From NCBI RefSeq assembly GCF_005298075.1, contig NZ_SZZH01000001.1, positions 930,001 to 994,000 of the forward strand: 64,000 nucleotides of DNA, given 5' to 3'. The notes under the pieces are model-generated. The model did not search any database, was not told the origin of the DNA, and saw only the letters and a list, made by a program, of their open reading frames with translations. Below, piece after piece: positions 1 through 10,067 of the stretch (position 1 is the first letter of the stretch; the number at the start of each line of letters is the position of its first letter). This DNA comes from Nakamurella flava. Lineage in GTDB: Bacteria; Actinomycetota; Actinomycetes; Mycobacteriales; Nakamurellaceae. Made by a program: the position numbers and the translations under genes.

Positions 1-1
1 C

Positions 2-163
2 GGTTCCATCGAACTCGGACCCGGCCAGTCGGTCGTCTGCCAGCGGTTCGCCAGCGTCTACACGACCGACGTCCACGAGTACGACTACTCGCCGTCCGGT
101 ACGTCCAACGAACGGAACTACTCGGCCACCGTGCCGTCCACGATCGGCGCCCGCATCTCCTGA
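2..163 (+). CDS. C-terminal end of an unknown protein (5' truncated)
   Basis: The window opens inside this gene; 53 codons remain before a TGA. The peptide is rich in Ser, Thr, Tyr and Gly and contains a phrase like IELGPGQSVVC, which is common in Ig-like or beta-sandwich surface proteins, but this is too little for a family call. There is no membrane anchor or sorting signal in the visible tail. It converges on the DNA glycosylase gene across 55 bp holding a small hairpin. Function not recognised. Confidence 0.6.
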   Translation, partial: GSIELGPGQSVVCQRFASVYTTDVHEYDYSPSGTSNERNYSATVPSTIGARIS

Positions 164-173
164 CGGACGACCG

Positions 174-195
174 ACCCGAACCACGGTGGTCGGGT
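174..195. terminator. Hairpin between convergent genes
   Basis: ACCCG and ACCAC pair with GTGGT and CGGGT around a single G, with one bulged A. It lies between two convergent stop codons, so it could serve both. There is no U-tract and the stem is short, so the call is tentative. Confidence 0.35.
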
Positions 196-218
196 GGCGC
201 CCCGCCGCCCGGCCACCG

Positions 219-1046
219 TCAGTCGGCCTGACACGACGGACACCAGAACAGGTTCCGCGCCACCATCACCTCGGTCCGCACCGCAGTGCCACAGATCCGG
301 CAAGGCAACCCGGCCCGGCGGTAGACGTAATGGGCGTCCAGTCGCCGGGCCTGGCCGGTGCGACGCGCCCGGTCCTCGGGGCGGGTGGTCACGATCCGCC
401 CGGCCCGCACACCCGCCTTCATCAGCGTGACGGTGTCCTCCCATAGCGGTTCCCACTCGTCGACGGTGATCGCCTTGCCCGGCCGGAACGGCGAGATCCT
501 TTGCCGGAACAGCACTTCCGCCCGGTAGACGTTGCCGATACCGGCCAGCACGGACTGATCCATCAACAGCGCCCCGATCGACGTCCGGGACCGGGAGATC
601 CGGGCGAACGCCCGCTCCGAATCGGCCCGCCCCGCGGCGCCGCGCTTGGCGCGCAACGGGTCCGGGCCGAGCCGGTCGAGGATGCTCTGCACCTCACCGT
701 CGTCCAGCAACTCGCAGGCGGTCGCCCCGCGCAGGTCGGTCCACACCCCCGCACCGTCCTCACCAGGACCCTCCCAGCGCATGCGCAGCGCACCCCGCGG
801 CTCCGGCGGCTCACCGGTACCCGTCGTGTACTTGCCGTACAGGCCCAGGTGCACGTGCACGGTGTCCGCGCCGAAGTGCGCGAACAGGTGCTTGCCGTAG
901 GAGGTGACGTCGTCCAGGACCCGGCCGTCGATCAGGGCGGCCTCGCGGGCGAACCGGCCCTGCGGGCTGGAGACGCGCACCTCCCGCCCGGCGAAGGCGG
1001 CGTCCTGCTCACGAGCGAGGCGGAAGAGGGTATGTCCTTCGGGCAC
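219..1046 (-). CDS. nei: Fpg/Nei family DNA glycosylase, Nei-type endonuclease VIII
   Basis: Bifunctional DNA glycosylase/AP lyase of base-excision repair that removes oxidised bases. The start is a GTG placing Pro2-Glu3 directly after the initiator (VPEGHTLFRL), as required because Pro2 is the Schiff-base nucleophile. Longer readings upstream of it have no family similarity. Lys52 (SYGKH) fits the conserved beta-hairpin lysine, SVLAGIGNVYRAE is the helix-two-turn-helix, and Cys249, Cys252, Cys269 and Cys272 form the C-terminal zinc finger. The length of 275 aa is normal. The PEGHT start and overall form fit Nei2 of mycobacteria rather than Fpg/MutM (PELPE). A weak AACAAT box lies 6 nt before the GTG. 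Divergent from the hydrolase gene. Confidence 0.93.
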   Translation of the reverse strand: MPEGHTLFRLAREQDAAFAGREVRVSSPQGRFAREAALIDGRVLDDVTSYGKHLFAHFGADTVHVHLGLYGKYTTGTGEPPEPRGALRMRWEGPGEDGAGVWTDLRGATACELLDDGEVQSILDRLGPDPLRAKRGAAGRADSERAFARISRSRTSIGALLMDQSVLAGIGNVYRAEVLFRQRISPFRPGKAITVDEWEPLWEDTVTLMKAGVRAGRIVTTRPEDRARRTGQARRLDAHYVYRRAGLPCRICGTAVRTEVMVARNLFWCPSCQAD

Positions 1047-1199
1047 CGAGCCATTGTTCCCAGCGGGAAGATCGCTGACGCGACGTGCGGTTCGTTGCGC
1101 ACGCTCTGGCCAGGTCGCAGTGAGGGGTGCGGCGGGCGACGGTGCGAAGAGGTCAGGCTCTAGTGTTCGGCGTGATCGAGAGGCCACGTCGGGGGACAG

Positions 1200-1976
1200 A
1201 TGATCACTGAGCAGGCCAGCCGGACGCCGGTCGGATCGTGGACGGTCCATGCGGTGACCGTGAGCCCGGAAGCGGGAGCGCCGGAAGGGCGTCCCACGGT
1301 GGTCATGGTCCACGGGCTGGGCATGTCCGCCCGGTCGCTACTGCCGACCGCCCGCCTGCTGGCCCGGGACTTCCGGGTGGTCCTTCCCGAACTGCCCGGC
1401 AACGGCCGGAGCACACGGCCGGCTGACGTCCTCGACGTCCCCGCCCTGGCCGACGCACTGGTCGATTGGATGGACAGGGTCGGTTTGCCGTCAGCCGTGC
1501 TCGTCGGACATTCGCTGGGCTCGCAGGTGGCCGTGCATGCCGCCGGTCGTCATCCGGACCGGGTCACCGCCCTGGTCCTGGTCAGCCCGAGCCGCGACCC
1601 GCTCATCAACACCCCCTGGAAGAAGGCCTTGCGACTCCTGCTCGACGGGCCCCGCGAGTCCCCGAAGCTCCTGCCGGTCGCCGTCGTCGACTACCTCCGA
1701 GCCGGCCCCATCCGCATGTGGCGCACCCTACGGGCCTCGCTGGAGACCGATCCAATCCGCACCCTCGGCCGCGTCCGGCAACCCACCCTGGTGGTACGCG
1801 GGGACCGGGACCTGCTGGTCTCCCCGTGGTGGGCGCGGACCATCTGCGCGGTGGTCGGTGACGGGCGCGTCGCCACCGTGACCGATGGCCCGCACGGTCT
1901 GCCGTTCAGCACTCCAGCAGATCTCACGCGGGCGATCATGCCCTTCCTCCGCGACTACCCCGGCCTTTTGTCATAG
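1200..1976 (+). CDS. Alpha/beta-fold hydrolase
   Basis: A 258-aa single-domain alpha/beta hydrolase without signal peptide. The oxyanion-hole HGLG lies at residues 38-41, the nucleophile elbow GHSLG carries Ser105, the acid is probably Asp202 or Asp204 in GDRD, and His232 in GPHG completes the triad. Substrate unknown; esterase, lactonase or dehalogenase-like chemistry are all possible. The ATG at 1200 follows a GGGGGA purine run. It converges on the MpaB-like gene with only 35 bp between stops. Confidence 0.88.
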   Translation: MITEQASRTPVGSWTVHAVTVSPEAGAPEGRPTVVMVHGLGMSARSLLPTARLLARDFRVVLPELPGNGRSTRPADVLDVPALADALVDWMDRVGLPSAVLVGHSLGSQVAVHAAGRHPDRVTALVLVSPSRDPLINTPWKKALRLLLDGPRESPKLLPVAVVDYLRAGPIRMWRTLRASLETDPIRTLGRVRQPTLVVRGDRDLLVSPWWARTICAVVGDGRVATVTDGPHGLPFSTPADLTRAIMPFLRDYPGLLS

Positions 1977-2011
1977 ACCTCGGGCGACGACCCCGGCTTC
2001 CCTGTGGCGAG

Positions 2012-2899
2012 TCATCGGAGTCCGTCCGGACCGCCGGGAAGCGGCCCGAGATCGCCGAGTCGATACCCGTCGGGATAGACGTCACCCGCGGGTTGTCCCG
2101 GGACGAACCAGGGACCGGTCGACGGCCGCCGCCACCGGATCGCGAGGTTCCGCAATCGATAGCAGACATCCACCAGGCAACAGGCCATCCGACCGACCCG
2201 GGGGAGTCCCAGCGCCTCGGAGAGCGGCGGCTCCCCCAGCAGAGCGCTGATCGCCCACGGTGTCCTTCGACGCAGCACACGGGGAAGACGCCCGGCGACG
2301 ACGCGATGGGTGGCCGACATCAGCTGGCCCGCAGCCGGACTCGGAGCGCGGTGACGGGCCTCGAAGGCGTCGAGCATCTCCGCCGCCTCGGCGTAGGAGC
2401 GCGGCAGGTGCCGGATACCCATCCGTCGACCCAGCTCGCGATAGAACCGCGCGCCCGCCTCCCGCTCCGCCGGCAGCAGCGGTCGCCATCCCCGCCGTTC
2501 GATCCACCGCATCGGAACCACGATGAAAGCGCACAGCACGTAGGTGAAATCCTCCTGGGCAATCGGCCAGGGCCGGTGCACCTCCCCGAGGAACCGCACC
2601 ATCTCGCGACCACGTGGATGGTCGAAACCCTGGGCGATCAGCTCGGAGATGACCAGACCGGTGTCGTAGGCCCGCTTGACGGGCCGTCCGGTCATCTCAC
2701 CGGTGCCCACCAACAGATCGGCGATACGGGGGATCGAGAACACCCGGTAGAACGCCATATTCGCCCCGAGCTTGGCGTCGGCCGGGAAGTCGTACAGCAT
2801 CGTGAACTGGTGGATGCGTAGATAGTCGGATTGTGGATCCAGGACGTGGATCTCCCCACGGTGGTCCCCACGGCCCGGCTGCGGACGACCACGTTTCAC
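2012..2899 (-). CDS. MpaB-like oxygenase (DUF2236 family)
   Basis: Resembles the DUF2236 / MpaB / rubber-oxygenase family of haem-dependent or putative oxygenases. The family-typical opening is visible as LDPQSDYLRIHQF followed by an FPADAKLGANMAFYRVFSIPRIADLL segment. The body is largely helical with a conserved-looking HRPW motif (FLGEVHRPWPI), likely near the cofactor site. I chose the GTG at 2899 (VKRGRPQPG) because it leaves a short leader before the conserved opening; the start is uncertain. If right, only 29 bp separate it from the divergent Gfo/Idh/MocA gene, so the promoters would overlap. Substrate unknown. Confidence 0.75.
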   Translation of the reverse strand: MKRGRPQPGRGDHRGEIHVLDPQSDYLRIHQFTMLYDFPADAKLGANMAFYRVFSIPRIADLLVGTGEMTGRPVKRAYDTGLVISELIAQGFDHPRGREMVRFLGEVHRPWPIAQEDFTYVLCAFIVVPMRWIERRGWRPLLPAEREAGARFYRELGRRMGIRHLPRSYAEAAEMLDAFEARHRAPSPAAGQLMSATHRVVAGRLPRVLRRRTPWAISALLGEPPLSEALGLPRVGRMACCLVDVCYRLRNLAIRWRRPSTGPWFVPGQPAGDVYPDGYRLGDLGPLPGGPDGLR

Positions 2900-2928
2900 C
2901 GTTCCATTCTTGCGCGACAAGGAGTGCG

Positions 2929-3906
2929 ATGACCCGCTACGCCACCATCGGCACCAGTTCCATCGTCGACCGTTGCCTGCAGGCCGGCGCACAGGTGCCC
3001 GGCTTCGAGCACACCGTCGTCTACTCCCGCGACGCCGGCCGGGGGCGTGAGTTCGCCGCGCGGCACGGGTCGGCCCGGGTGGTGACCAGCCTCGACGCCC
3101 TGGCGGCCGCGCCGGACGTCGACGTCGTCTACCTCGCCAGCCCGAACACGTTCCACCACCAGCAGGCCGCCCGGATGCTGGATGCCGGCAAACACGTGCT
3201 CGTCGAGAAAGCGGCCACCGCGACCGCGGCCGAGTTCGCCGACCTGCGGGCCAGGGCCGTCGCGAACGGACGGGTCGTCGTCGAGTCGATCCGCAGCCTG
3301 TTCGACCCCAGCCGCGCCGTGATCGAGAGCCTGCTGCCGAAGCTCGGCACCATCCGCCGGGTCAGCTTCCGTTACTGCCAGCGCTCCAGCCGGTACGACC
3401 GTTTCCGGGCGGGGGAGACGGTCAACATCTTCGATCCCCGCATGGCGGCCGGCGCGTTGATGGACATCGGGACGTACTGCGTGAACCCGCTGATCGCCTG
3501 GTTCGGCGAACCCCGGTCGGTGCAGTCGTCCTCGGTCCTGCTCGACAACGGGATCGACGGCGCCGGAACGATCGTTGCCGACTATCCGGGCATGATCGCC
3601 GAGATCGTCTACAGCAAGATCACCGGCAGCGACACGCCCAGTGAGATCCAGGGTGAGCAGGCCACTCTCGTCATCGACGTCGTGCACAACCCGCGGCGTC
3701 TGCGACTGCTGCACGCCGACGGTTCGCAAGAGGACTTCACTGTCGACAAGCCCCGGCCGCAACAGGCTGACGTCCTGCAGGCCATGGACCGACTGATCGC
3801 CGAACCCGCGTTGGCCACCCCCTACAACGACACCTCGCTGGCGGCTCTGCGGCTCATGGACGCCGTCCGGCTATCTGCTGGGGTGCGTTTCCCGAACGAC
3901 GGTTGA
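2929..3906 (+). CDS. Gfo/Idh/MocA family oxidoreductase
   Basis: A 325-aa NAD(P)-dependent sugar or cyclitol dehydrogenase-like protein. The N-terminal Rossmann strand reads YATIGTSSIVDR, a variant of GxGxxG; the motif usually EKP is VLVEKAAT, so the Pro is replaced by Ala. The C-terminal domain carries the family pattern GALMDIGTYCVNPL with the expected Asp and Tyr/Cys region. The ATG at 2929 has AAGGAG at 2919-2924, a good spacing. Substrate cannot be read from sequence. No sugar-uptake genes lie nearby, so it looks like a stand-alone enzyme. Confidence 0.88.
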   Translation: MTRYATIGTSSIVDRCLQAGAQVPGFEHTVVYSRDAGRGREFAARHGSARVVTSLDALAAAPDVDVVYLASPNTFHHQQAARMLDAGKHVLVEKAATATAAEFADLRARAVANGRVVVESIRSLFDPSRAVIESLLPKLGTIRRVSFRYCQRSSRYDRFRAGETVNIFDPRMAAGALMDIGTYCVNPLIAWFGEPRSVQSSSVLLDNGIDGAGTIVADYPGMIAEIVYSKITGSDTPSEIQGEQATLVIDVVHNPRRLRLLHADGSQEDFTVDKPRPQQADVLQAMDRLIAEPALATPYNDTSLAALRLMDAVRLSAGVRFPNDG

Positions 3907-3979
3907 TTGTTGCCGCGACGGGGGGATGATCGCGGCGTGACCGGCGGGGAGATGAGGAGGTGGGGGATGGCCGCGCGCG

Positions 3980-4210
3980 ATGATCGGCAGGAGGCCGCCG
4001 ACACCGACCCCCGCGCGACCGCCCGGTGGAGAGCGAGCTGCGCGAGCAGATTCGTTCTCGCTGGCAGACCTCGTGGCCGGCCGGGCCCCTCACGACGACA
4101 TCCGTCGGTGGGCCCGGCGGCAGTTGGAAGGGTCGGTCGCCGACAACGAACTCGACATCCATCTCACCGAGGATGACGTCACCCTGGTCCTGCACTCGGT
4201 GACGAAATGA
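3980..4210 (+). CDS. Small conserved-looking hypothetical protein, N-terminus frame uncertain
   Basis: The C-terminal half (SFSLADLVAGRAPHDDIRR, then a helix and an acidic stretch ending LVLHSVTK) reads like real protein and ends in an ATGA overlap with the next gene, so translation in this frame at the end is likely. The N-terminal 20 residues are Pro/Arg-rich and out-of-frame in character. A strong AGGAGG (3955-3960) instead points to an ATG at 3967 in another frame, which encodes a natural-looking start (MAARDDRQEAADTDPRATAR). One or more frameshifts, or sequencing errors, may separate the two halves. Function unknown. Confidence 0.45.
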   Translation: MIGRRPPTPTPARPPGGERAARADSFSLADLVAGRAPHDDIRRWARRQLEGSVADNELDIHLTEDDVTLVLHSVTK

Positions 4211-4533
4211 CGAAAAGGCGGCGAAAGACACCGCAGGAGAAGGAGCAGCTCAGTCTCGAACGGGACCGGCGTAACTCCTACGGCGAGAACGACAAAGCGT
4301 CCCGCAAGAACATCCCGCGGGCCAAGGCACGGGCCCGCCGAGCCAATCGCCACGCTGCGACAACGGCGTTGAGTCGCACTGTGGGGGAACCCGACGCAGA
4401 TCTCAATACGGCGGTCGACGACGTCGTCATGGGCCGTCGGGACAAGACGTGGGACAAGCGGCCGGATCAACCGTTGGCACAACACCTGGCGAAGCGTCGA
4501 ATCCGACCCGTTGGTCCCGAAACGTCACAGTGA
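4207..4533 (+). CDS. Hypothetical basic protein
   Basis: A 108-aa, very basic, hydrophilic protein rich in Lys and Arg (MTKRRRKTPQEKEQ at the start; KARARRANRH in the middle). No membrane segment or known domain is visible. Such composition suits a nucleic-acid or ribosome-associated protein, but that is inference. The ATG overlaps the preceding stop as ATGA, implying translational coupling. The TGA (4531-4533) sits inside the right half of a large palindromic terminator. Confidence 0.65.
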   Translation: MTKRRRKTPQEKEQLSLERDRRNSYGENDKASRKNIPRAKARARRANRHAATTALSRTVGEPDADLNTAVDDVVMGRRDKTWDKRPDQPLAQHLAKRRIRPVGPETSQ

Positions 4534-4551
4534 CGTATCGGGACCAACGGG
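4507..4551. terminator. 45-nt near-perfect palindrome, bidirectional terminator
   Basis: Arms CCCGTTGGTCCCGA (4507-4520) and TCGGGACCAACGGG (4538-4551) enclose ACGTCAC-A-GTGACGT centred on A4529, so 21 of 22 positions per arm pair, with one A/A mismatch. It contains the stop codon of the upstream gene and lies 31 bp before the end of the convergent 40-aa gene. No U-tract follows; it is best read as a shared factor-independent-like terminator, though its CGTCAC/GTGACG core matches two palindromes further on. Confidence 0.7.
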
Positions 4552-4582
4552 CGGCGCCGAACAGTGGCAGCCCGTGTGGGGT

Positions 4583-4705
4583 CTACTCGGTCGGGAAGTC
4601 CTCGACGTCTTCCTTGACCTCTTCGGGTTCGACCGGCAGCTTGTCGTCGATCAGCGCCTCCTTGTGGTCCTCGGAGACGGCAGTGGTCGTGGTGTCGTCG
4701 CTCAT
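4583..4705 (-). CDS. Very acidic 40-aa protein
   Basis: Encodes MSDDTTTTAVSEDHKEAL continuing to VEDFPTE. About a third of residues are Asp or Glu, and no aromatic core or membrane segment exists, so it is likely disordered. The start at 4705 is supported by a perfect GGAGGA (minus strand, 4712-4717) spaced 6 nt. An in-frame upstream Met at 4792 lacks such a site and would add an implausible leader. It does not end in the GGQ/GGE of Pup. Function unknown; such peptides are easily missed in annotation. Confidence 0.65.
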   Translation of the reverse strand: MSDDTTTTAVSEDHKEALIDDKLPVEPEEVKEDVEDFPTE

Positions 4706-5103
4706 GGGATGTCCTCCGTGCGGTGTGGGCTCAAAGACGTGTGGTGGACCTTCGGGTACCCACATGCAGGGCGAGACAGTCAGTGTGGCCACTCCGGGGA
4801 GGGTCGATCTTCGATCTAGTCGACATAATGTTCCTTATCGGCGATACGTCGTGTGCGGGAAAGAGGGGCCAAACGTGCACCGCTGGTCGCCCTGTTACCT
4901 CCCCGCGGCGATCGCTCGGTCACGACCGCGCTGGACTCCCGCCCGGTCCGACGCACACCTGGCAATCCACGAGCGTCGACCTCCCGAATGGCCGACACCT
5001 GTGCCGAGCGCGACGGCGTGGCGTGGTTGTCGGCGCCGTTCCAAGCCGTACGCCGATGGTGATGCGAGAGAGCTTTGCCGCCCCGCCTCGCGGGCGTGTC
5101 TTT

Positions 5104-5117
5104 CGTCACCCGTGACG
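5104..5117. promoter_or_regulatory. Palindrome CGTCAC-CC-GTGACG, copy 1
   Basis: Six-bp arms around CC, preceded by TCTTT. A second copy with the same TCTTTCGTCAC prefix lies 89 bp downstream. Symmetric 14-bp sites repeated in an intergenic region are typical of dimeric repressor operators. The binding protein is not identifiable here. Confidence 0.4.
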
Positions 5118-5192
5118 CATCACCCACCGAGTTCGAGGATCGGTGACCTCAGCCTCGTCGTAGAACCTGTGGTGTGGCCGCGAACCCTCTTT

Positions 5193-5206
5193 CGTCACGC
5201 GTGACG
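5193..5206. promoter_or_regulatory. Palindrome CGTCACGCGTGACG, copy 2
   Basis: A perfect 14-bp palindrome with the same TCTTT prefix as the copy at 5104. It lies 29 bp downstream of the UvrA-like gene's stop codon. Whether it controls the 40-aa gene, works in termination, or marks an unseen transcript cannot be decided from sequence. Confidence 0.4.
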
Positions 5207-5234
5207 TTAATGTGTGGTGGTGCCGCAGACCTGG

Positions 5235-7589
<2,355 letters not shown>

Positions 7590-7652
7590 GCGGCGGGCCT
7601 TCCTTCGACGGGTCCGATGACCGGTGGTGCGGCGCGCGACCCGTCGGCCGGG

Positions 7653-8060
7653 TCAGACGGCCTGGTTGATGCGGAGCAGATTGCCGGTGGGGTCCCGGAC
7701 GGCGCAGTCGCGGACACCGTAGAACTGATCGGCCGGTTCCTGCACGATGTCGACGCCGGCCGCCACGAGGCGATCGAACAGTCCGTCCAGGTCGGTCGTG
7801 GACAAGGTGAGCATGCCGTAGCTGCCTTTGGCGATCAGTTCGAGGACGACCCGACGCTCGTCGTCGGTCAGACCGGGGTCGACCGCCGGTGGGCTCAGCA
7901 CGATCGACGTCGATTGGCCGGGCGGTGCGACGGTCAGCCAGCGGAGGCCGTGGTGGCCGACGTCGTTGCGGACCTCGAAACCGAGCAGGTCACGGTAGAA
8001 GCCGAGCGCCGCTTCCGGGTCGGTCTGCGGGAGGAACGCCGAAGAGATCGTGATGTCCAT
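7653..8060 (-). CDS. VOC family protein (glyoxalase/bleomycin-resistance fold)
   Basis: A 135-aa vicinal oxygen chelate protein with paired beta-alpha-beta-beta-beta modules: FYRDLLGFEVRND in the first half, and GLFDRLVAAGVDIVQEP then RDCAVRDPTGNLLRI in the second. The closing DPxGN motif is typical. Enzymatic activity is not predictable. The ATG at 8060 has no Shine-Dalgarno site but is preceded by TAGCGT at 7 nt, implying its own leaderless transcript although it directly follows the AraC gene. Confidence 0.9.
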   Translation of the reverse strand: MDITISSAFLPQTDPEAALGFYRDLLGFEVRNDVGHHGLRWLTVAPPGQSTSIVLSPPAVDPGLTDDERRVVLELIAKGSYGMLTLSTTDLDGLFDRLVAAGVDIVQEPADQFYGVRDCAVRDPTGNLLRINQAV

Positions 8061-8067
8061 GGCGGTC

Positions 8068-8073
8068 ACGCTA
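8068..8073 (-). promoter_or_regulatory. -10 element TAGCGT for a leaderless VOC transcript
   Basis: TAGCGT fits TANNNT and lies 7 nt before the ATG at 8060. Its first three bases are also the stop codon of the AraC-type gene. The same box and spacing precede the genes starting at 34342 and 54680. Confidence 0.55.
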
Positions 8074-8550
8074 GATGCCGTCCCCGGACGGCGACTTCTC
8101 GATTTCTGACCGGTGGAGCGTCGACCGGTGGCTCGGGGCGGTGCGGCGGATCGGCCGGGTGACCAGCTTGGTGACGCACGTGGGCAACTCGGCTCCGGCC
8201 GTCCGGGCGAGGTCCCGGTAGGCGCCCGGTGACATGCCGACGAGCTCGGTGAAGCGGGTGGTGAAGGTCCCCAGCGACGAGGCGCCGACGGTGAAGCAGA
8301 CGTCGGTGACCGACAGCTCTGCGCGGCGCAGCAGGGCCATCGCACGTTCGATGCGGCGGGTCATCAGGTACGAGTAGGGCGATTCGCCGTAGGCCCGCTT
8401 GAACTCGCGGCTGAGGTGGCCGGACGACCAGTGCACTCCGCGGGCGAGCGCCTCGACATCGAGCGGCCGGGCGAACTCGCGGTCGATCCGGTCGCGGACC
8501 CTGCGCAACCGCGCGAGGTCGTCCAACCGCTGGATCTGCCGCTCGTCCAC
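8071..8550 (-). CDS. AraC-family transcriptional regulator
   Basis: A 159-aa regulator made almost wholly of the C-terminal AraC DNA-binding domain. Helix-turn-helix 1 includes LARGVHWSSGHLSREFKRAYG, and helix-turn-helix 2 is in the SVTDVCFTVGASSLGTFTTRF region with the family-typical SPGAYR ending. There is no separate effector domain; a roughly 50-aa arginine-rich tail follows. The GTG at 8550 (VDERQIQRLDDL) gives a natural start and has CACGAT 6 nt before it. AraC plus VOC pairs recur in actinobacteria, so it probably controls the adjacent VOC gene. Confidence 0.9.
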   Translation of the reverse strand: MDERQIQRLDDLARLRRVRDRIDREFARPLDVEALARGVHWSSGHLSREFKRAYGESPYSYLMTRRIERAMALLRRAELSVTDVCFTVGASSLGTFTTRFTELVGMSPGAYRDLARTAGAELPTCVTKLVTRPIRRTAPSHRSTLHRSEIEKSPSGDGI

Positions 8551-8633
8551 GCCCGCATCGTGGCACGCTCGCCGCGCGGAATGCGCGACGGGAGGTACCG
8601 GGCCCCACTGGTCGGGACCCGGTACGTCCTGGG

Positions 8634-9395
8634 TCAGCCGGCAGCGAGTAGGCCCTGCATCTCGGCGATCTCGGCCGTCTGGTTGTCGATGATGTCCTGG
8701 GCCAGGGCGAGGGCCTGGGGATTGCGTCCGGCGGACAGCTGCGTGCGGGACATGTCCACGGCGCCCTCGTGGTGGACGATCATCATCTCGAGGAAGATCC
8801 GGTCGAAGTCCGCGCCCCGGGCAGCGGTCAACGTCGCCATCTCCCCCGCCGACATCATGCCCATCGCCGTGTGCTCGACGCTTGCGGAGTCCGGTGACGC
8901 GGTGGCGGCGGTACCCGTGTCCCCGGACATCGAGTGACCGGACATGTCGTGGGCGGTGGCGGTCGTCGACGACGACGCCGGGTCGGCTCCCGGGATCGAC
9001 CAGGTCTGCAGCCAACCGGTCATCCGGTCGATCTCGGGCTGTTGGGCCGCGCTGATGCGAGCGGCCAATCCTCGGACGGCGTCGCTGCCCGCCCGGTCGG
9101 CCGCCAACGCCGCCATCTCCACGGCGCCGCGGTGGTGAACGATCATGCCGTCGGCGAACGCGACGTCGGCGTCGTTGTGGTCGATGTCCGCCGTGAGCGA
9201 GGACGACGGCGAGGCGGACGGGGCGGTGGAAGCGGTGGCCGATCCACCCTCGGCGTGGCCGGCGCCGTGACCGCCGCCGGAACTGCAGGCGGTCGCGACC
9301 AGGGTGAGGGTGACCGTCGCGGCGATGACGGCGGCAGTGCGGGCCGTCGTGCGGTGACCGGGCGCGGGCACGGTGGGACGAAGGGGCAGGTTCAT
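8634..9395 (-). CDS. DUF305 domain lipoprotein
   Basis: A 253-aa secreted lipoprotein: signal peptide with lipobox LVATAC (Cys37), a Ser/His/Gly-rich linker, then the DUF305 four-helix domain. Two copies of the signature are visible, FADGMIVHHRGAVEMA and LEMMIVHHEGAVDMS, with His and Met residues suited to metal binding. Such proteins often travel with copper-handling genes. GGAG lies 7 nt before the ATG. It follows the DUF6153-like gene in the same orientation, 88 bp apart, suggesting one unit. A metal-related periplasmic role is inference. Confidence 0.92.
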   Translation of the reverse strand: MNLPLRPTVPAPGHRTTARTAAVIAATVTLTLVATACSSGGGHGAGHAEGGSATASTAPSASPSSSLTADIDHNDADVAFADGMIVHHRGAVEMAALAADRAGSDAVRGLAARISAAQQPEIDRMTGWLQTWSIPGADPASSSTTATAHDMSGHSMSGDTGTAATASPDSASVEHTAMGMMSAGEMATLTAARGADFDRIFLEMMIVHHEGAVDMSRTQLSAGRNPQALALAQDIIDNQTAEIAEMQGLLAAG

Positions 9396-9483
9396 GAATG
9401 GGCTCCAGTGACGGGTCTGGGGGTGAGGAGAACCGGGTGGGCTCCGCGCTTCGTGGTGCGCGCGAAGTGACCAGCGGGTCGAC

Positions 9484-9978
9484 CTACACCTGCAGGACCG
9501 TCAATTGGTGGAGCCGTTGTCGGCCGTGCGGCGCCCGGGGCGCCCGCCCCGGGCCTGGCATCCTGCGGGAGACGGCCGCCGTGTCGGCCGCCGCACGCCG
9601 GAACCGCAGCAGACCGATCACCAGGATGAGGCCCGCGGACAGCAGCAGCCAGCACATCAACATCTCGGCCGCGGTGATCGGGGTCGGGGCGCCCATCGAG
9701 ACGGGTGCGACCAGGGCGCCGGGTGGCTGGCTCGTGATCGAGCCGGGATTCCCCGGAGGTGAGTCAGGAGCTGGTGGGGAGTCGCTGATGGTGTGGACCG
9801 GCGCAGCGTGATGAGCGCCGCCGTGTGAGGTCGAGAGCCCCAGTGCGGCGCTCAGTGATGTCGGCCCCTGGTGATGCGAGGAACCGTGCGCGGTCACCAC
9901 GTGGAGGGTGAAGAGGCCGAACAGGACGACGAGGGCGAGCAGACGGACGCCCATGCCCCGTGTCCTGCTGCTCCCCAT
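9484..9978 (-). CDS. DUF6153-like small membrane protein
   Basis: About 164 aa: an N-terminal hydrophobic segment (VRLLALVVLFGLFTLHVV) followed by a His-rich extracellular loop (HGSSHHQ and SHGGAHHAAPVH) and a second transmembrane segment near residues 110-130. The layout matches DUF6153 proteins, which commonly precede DUF305 lipoproteins in actinobacteria. The start is ambiguous between 9978 (MGSSRTRG) and 9954 (MGVRLL); neither has a clear ribosome-binding site. The His-rich loop suggests binding of copper or a similar metal, by inference. Confidence 0.7.
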   Translation of the reverse strand: MGSSRTRGMGVRLLALVVLFGLFTLHVVTAHGSSHHQGPTSLSAALGLSTSHGGAHHAAPVHTISDSPPAPDSPPGNPGSITSQPPGALVAPVSMGAPTPITAAEMLMCWLLLSAGLILVIGLLRFRRAAADTAAVSRRMPGPGRAPRAPHGRQRLHQLTVLQV

Positions 9979-10067
9979 CGGCTCAGCTTGGCATGACGGC
10001 CGTCGAGGACGGGGATGCCGGCCGGATCCGCTGACGAATCGGCCGGCATCCACCCGGGTGGGGCTGG

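Larger units (their letters stand above)
4706..5234. other. 529-bp region without a convincing gene
   Basis: Lies between the start of the 40-aa gene and the stop of the UvrA-like gene. Reading frames here lack family features, and base composition is less GC-rich than the flanks in places (for example around 4810-4860). It holds two copies of a CGTCAC-NN-GTGACG palindrome, described separately. An unrecognised small RNA or a regulatory region for the 40-aa gene is possible. Confidence 0.5.

Noticed and set aside
4816-5127. 103-codon frame on the minus strand in the gene-poor region
   Set aside because: No domain, no start signal, basic low-complexity composition.
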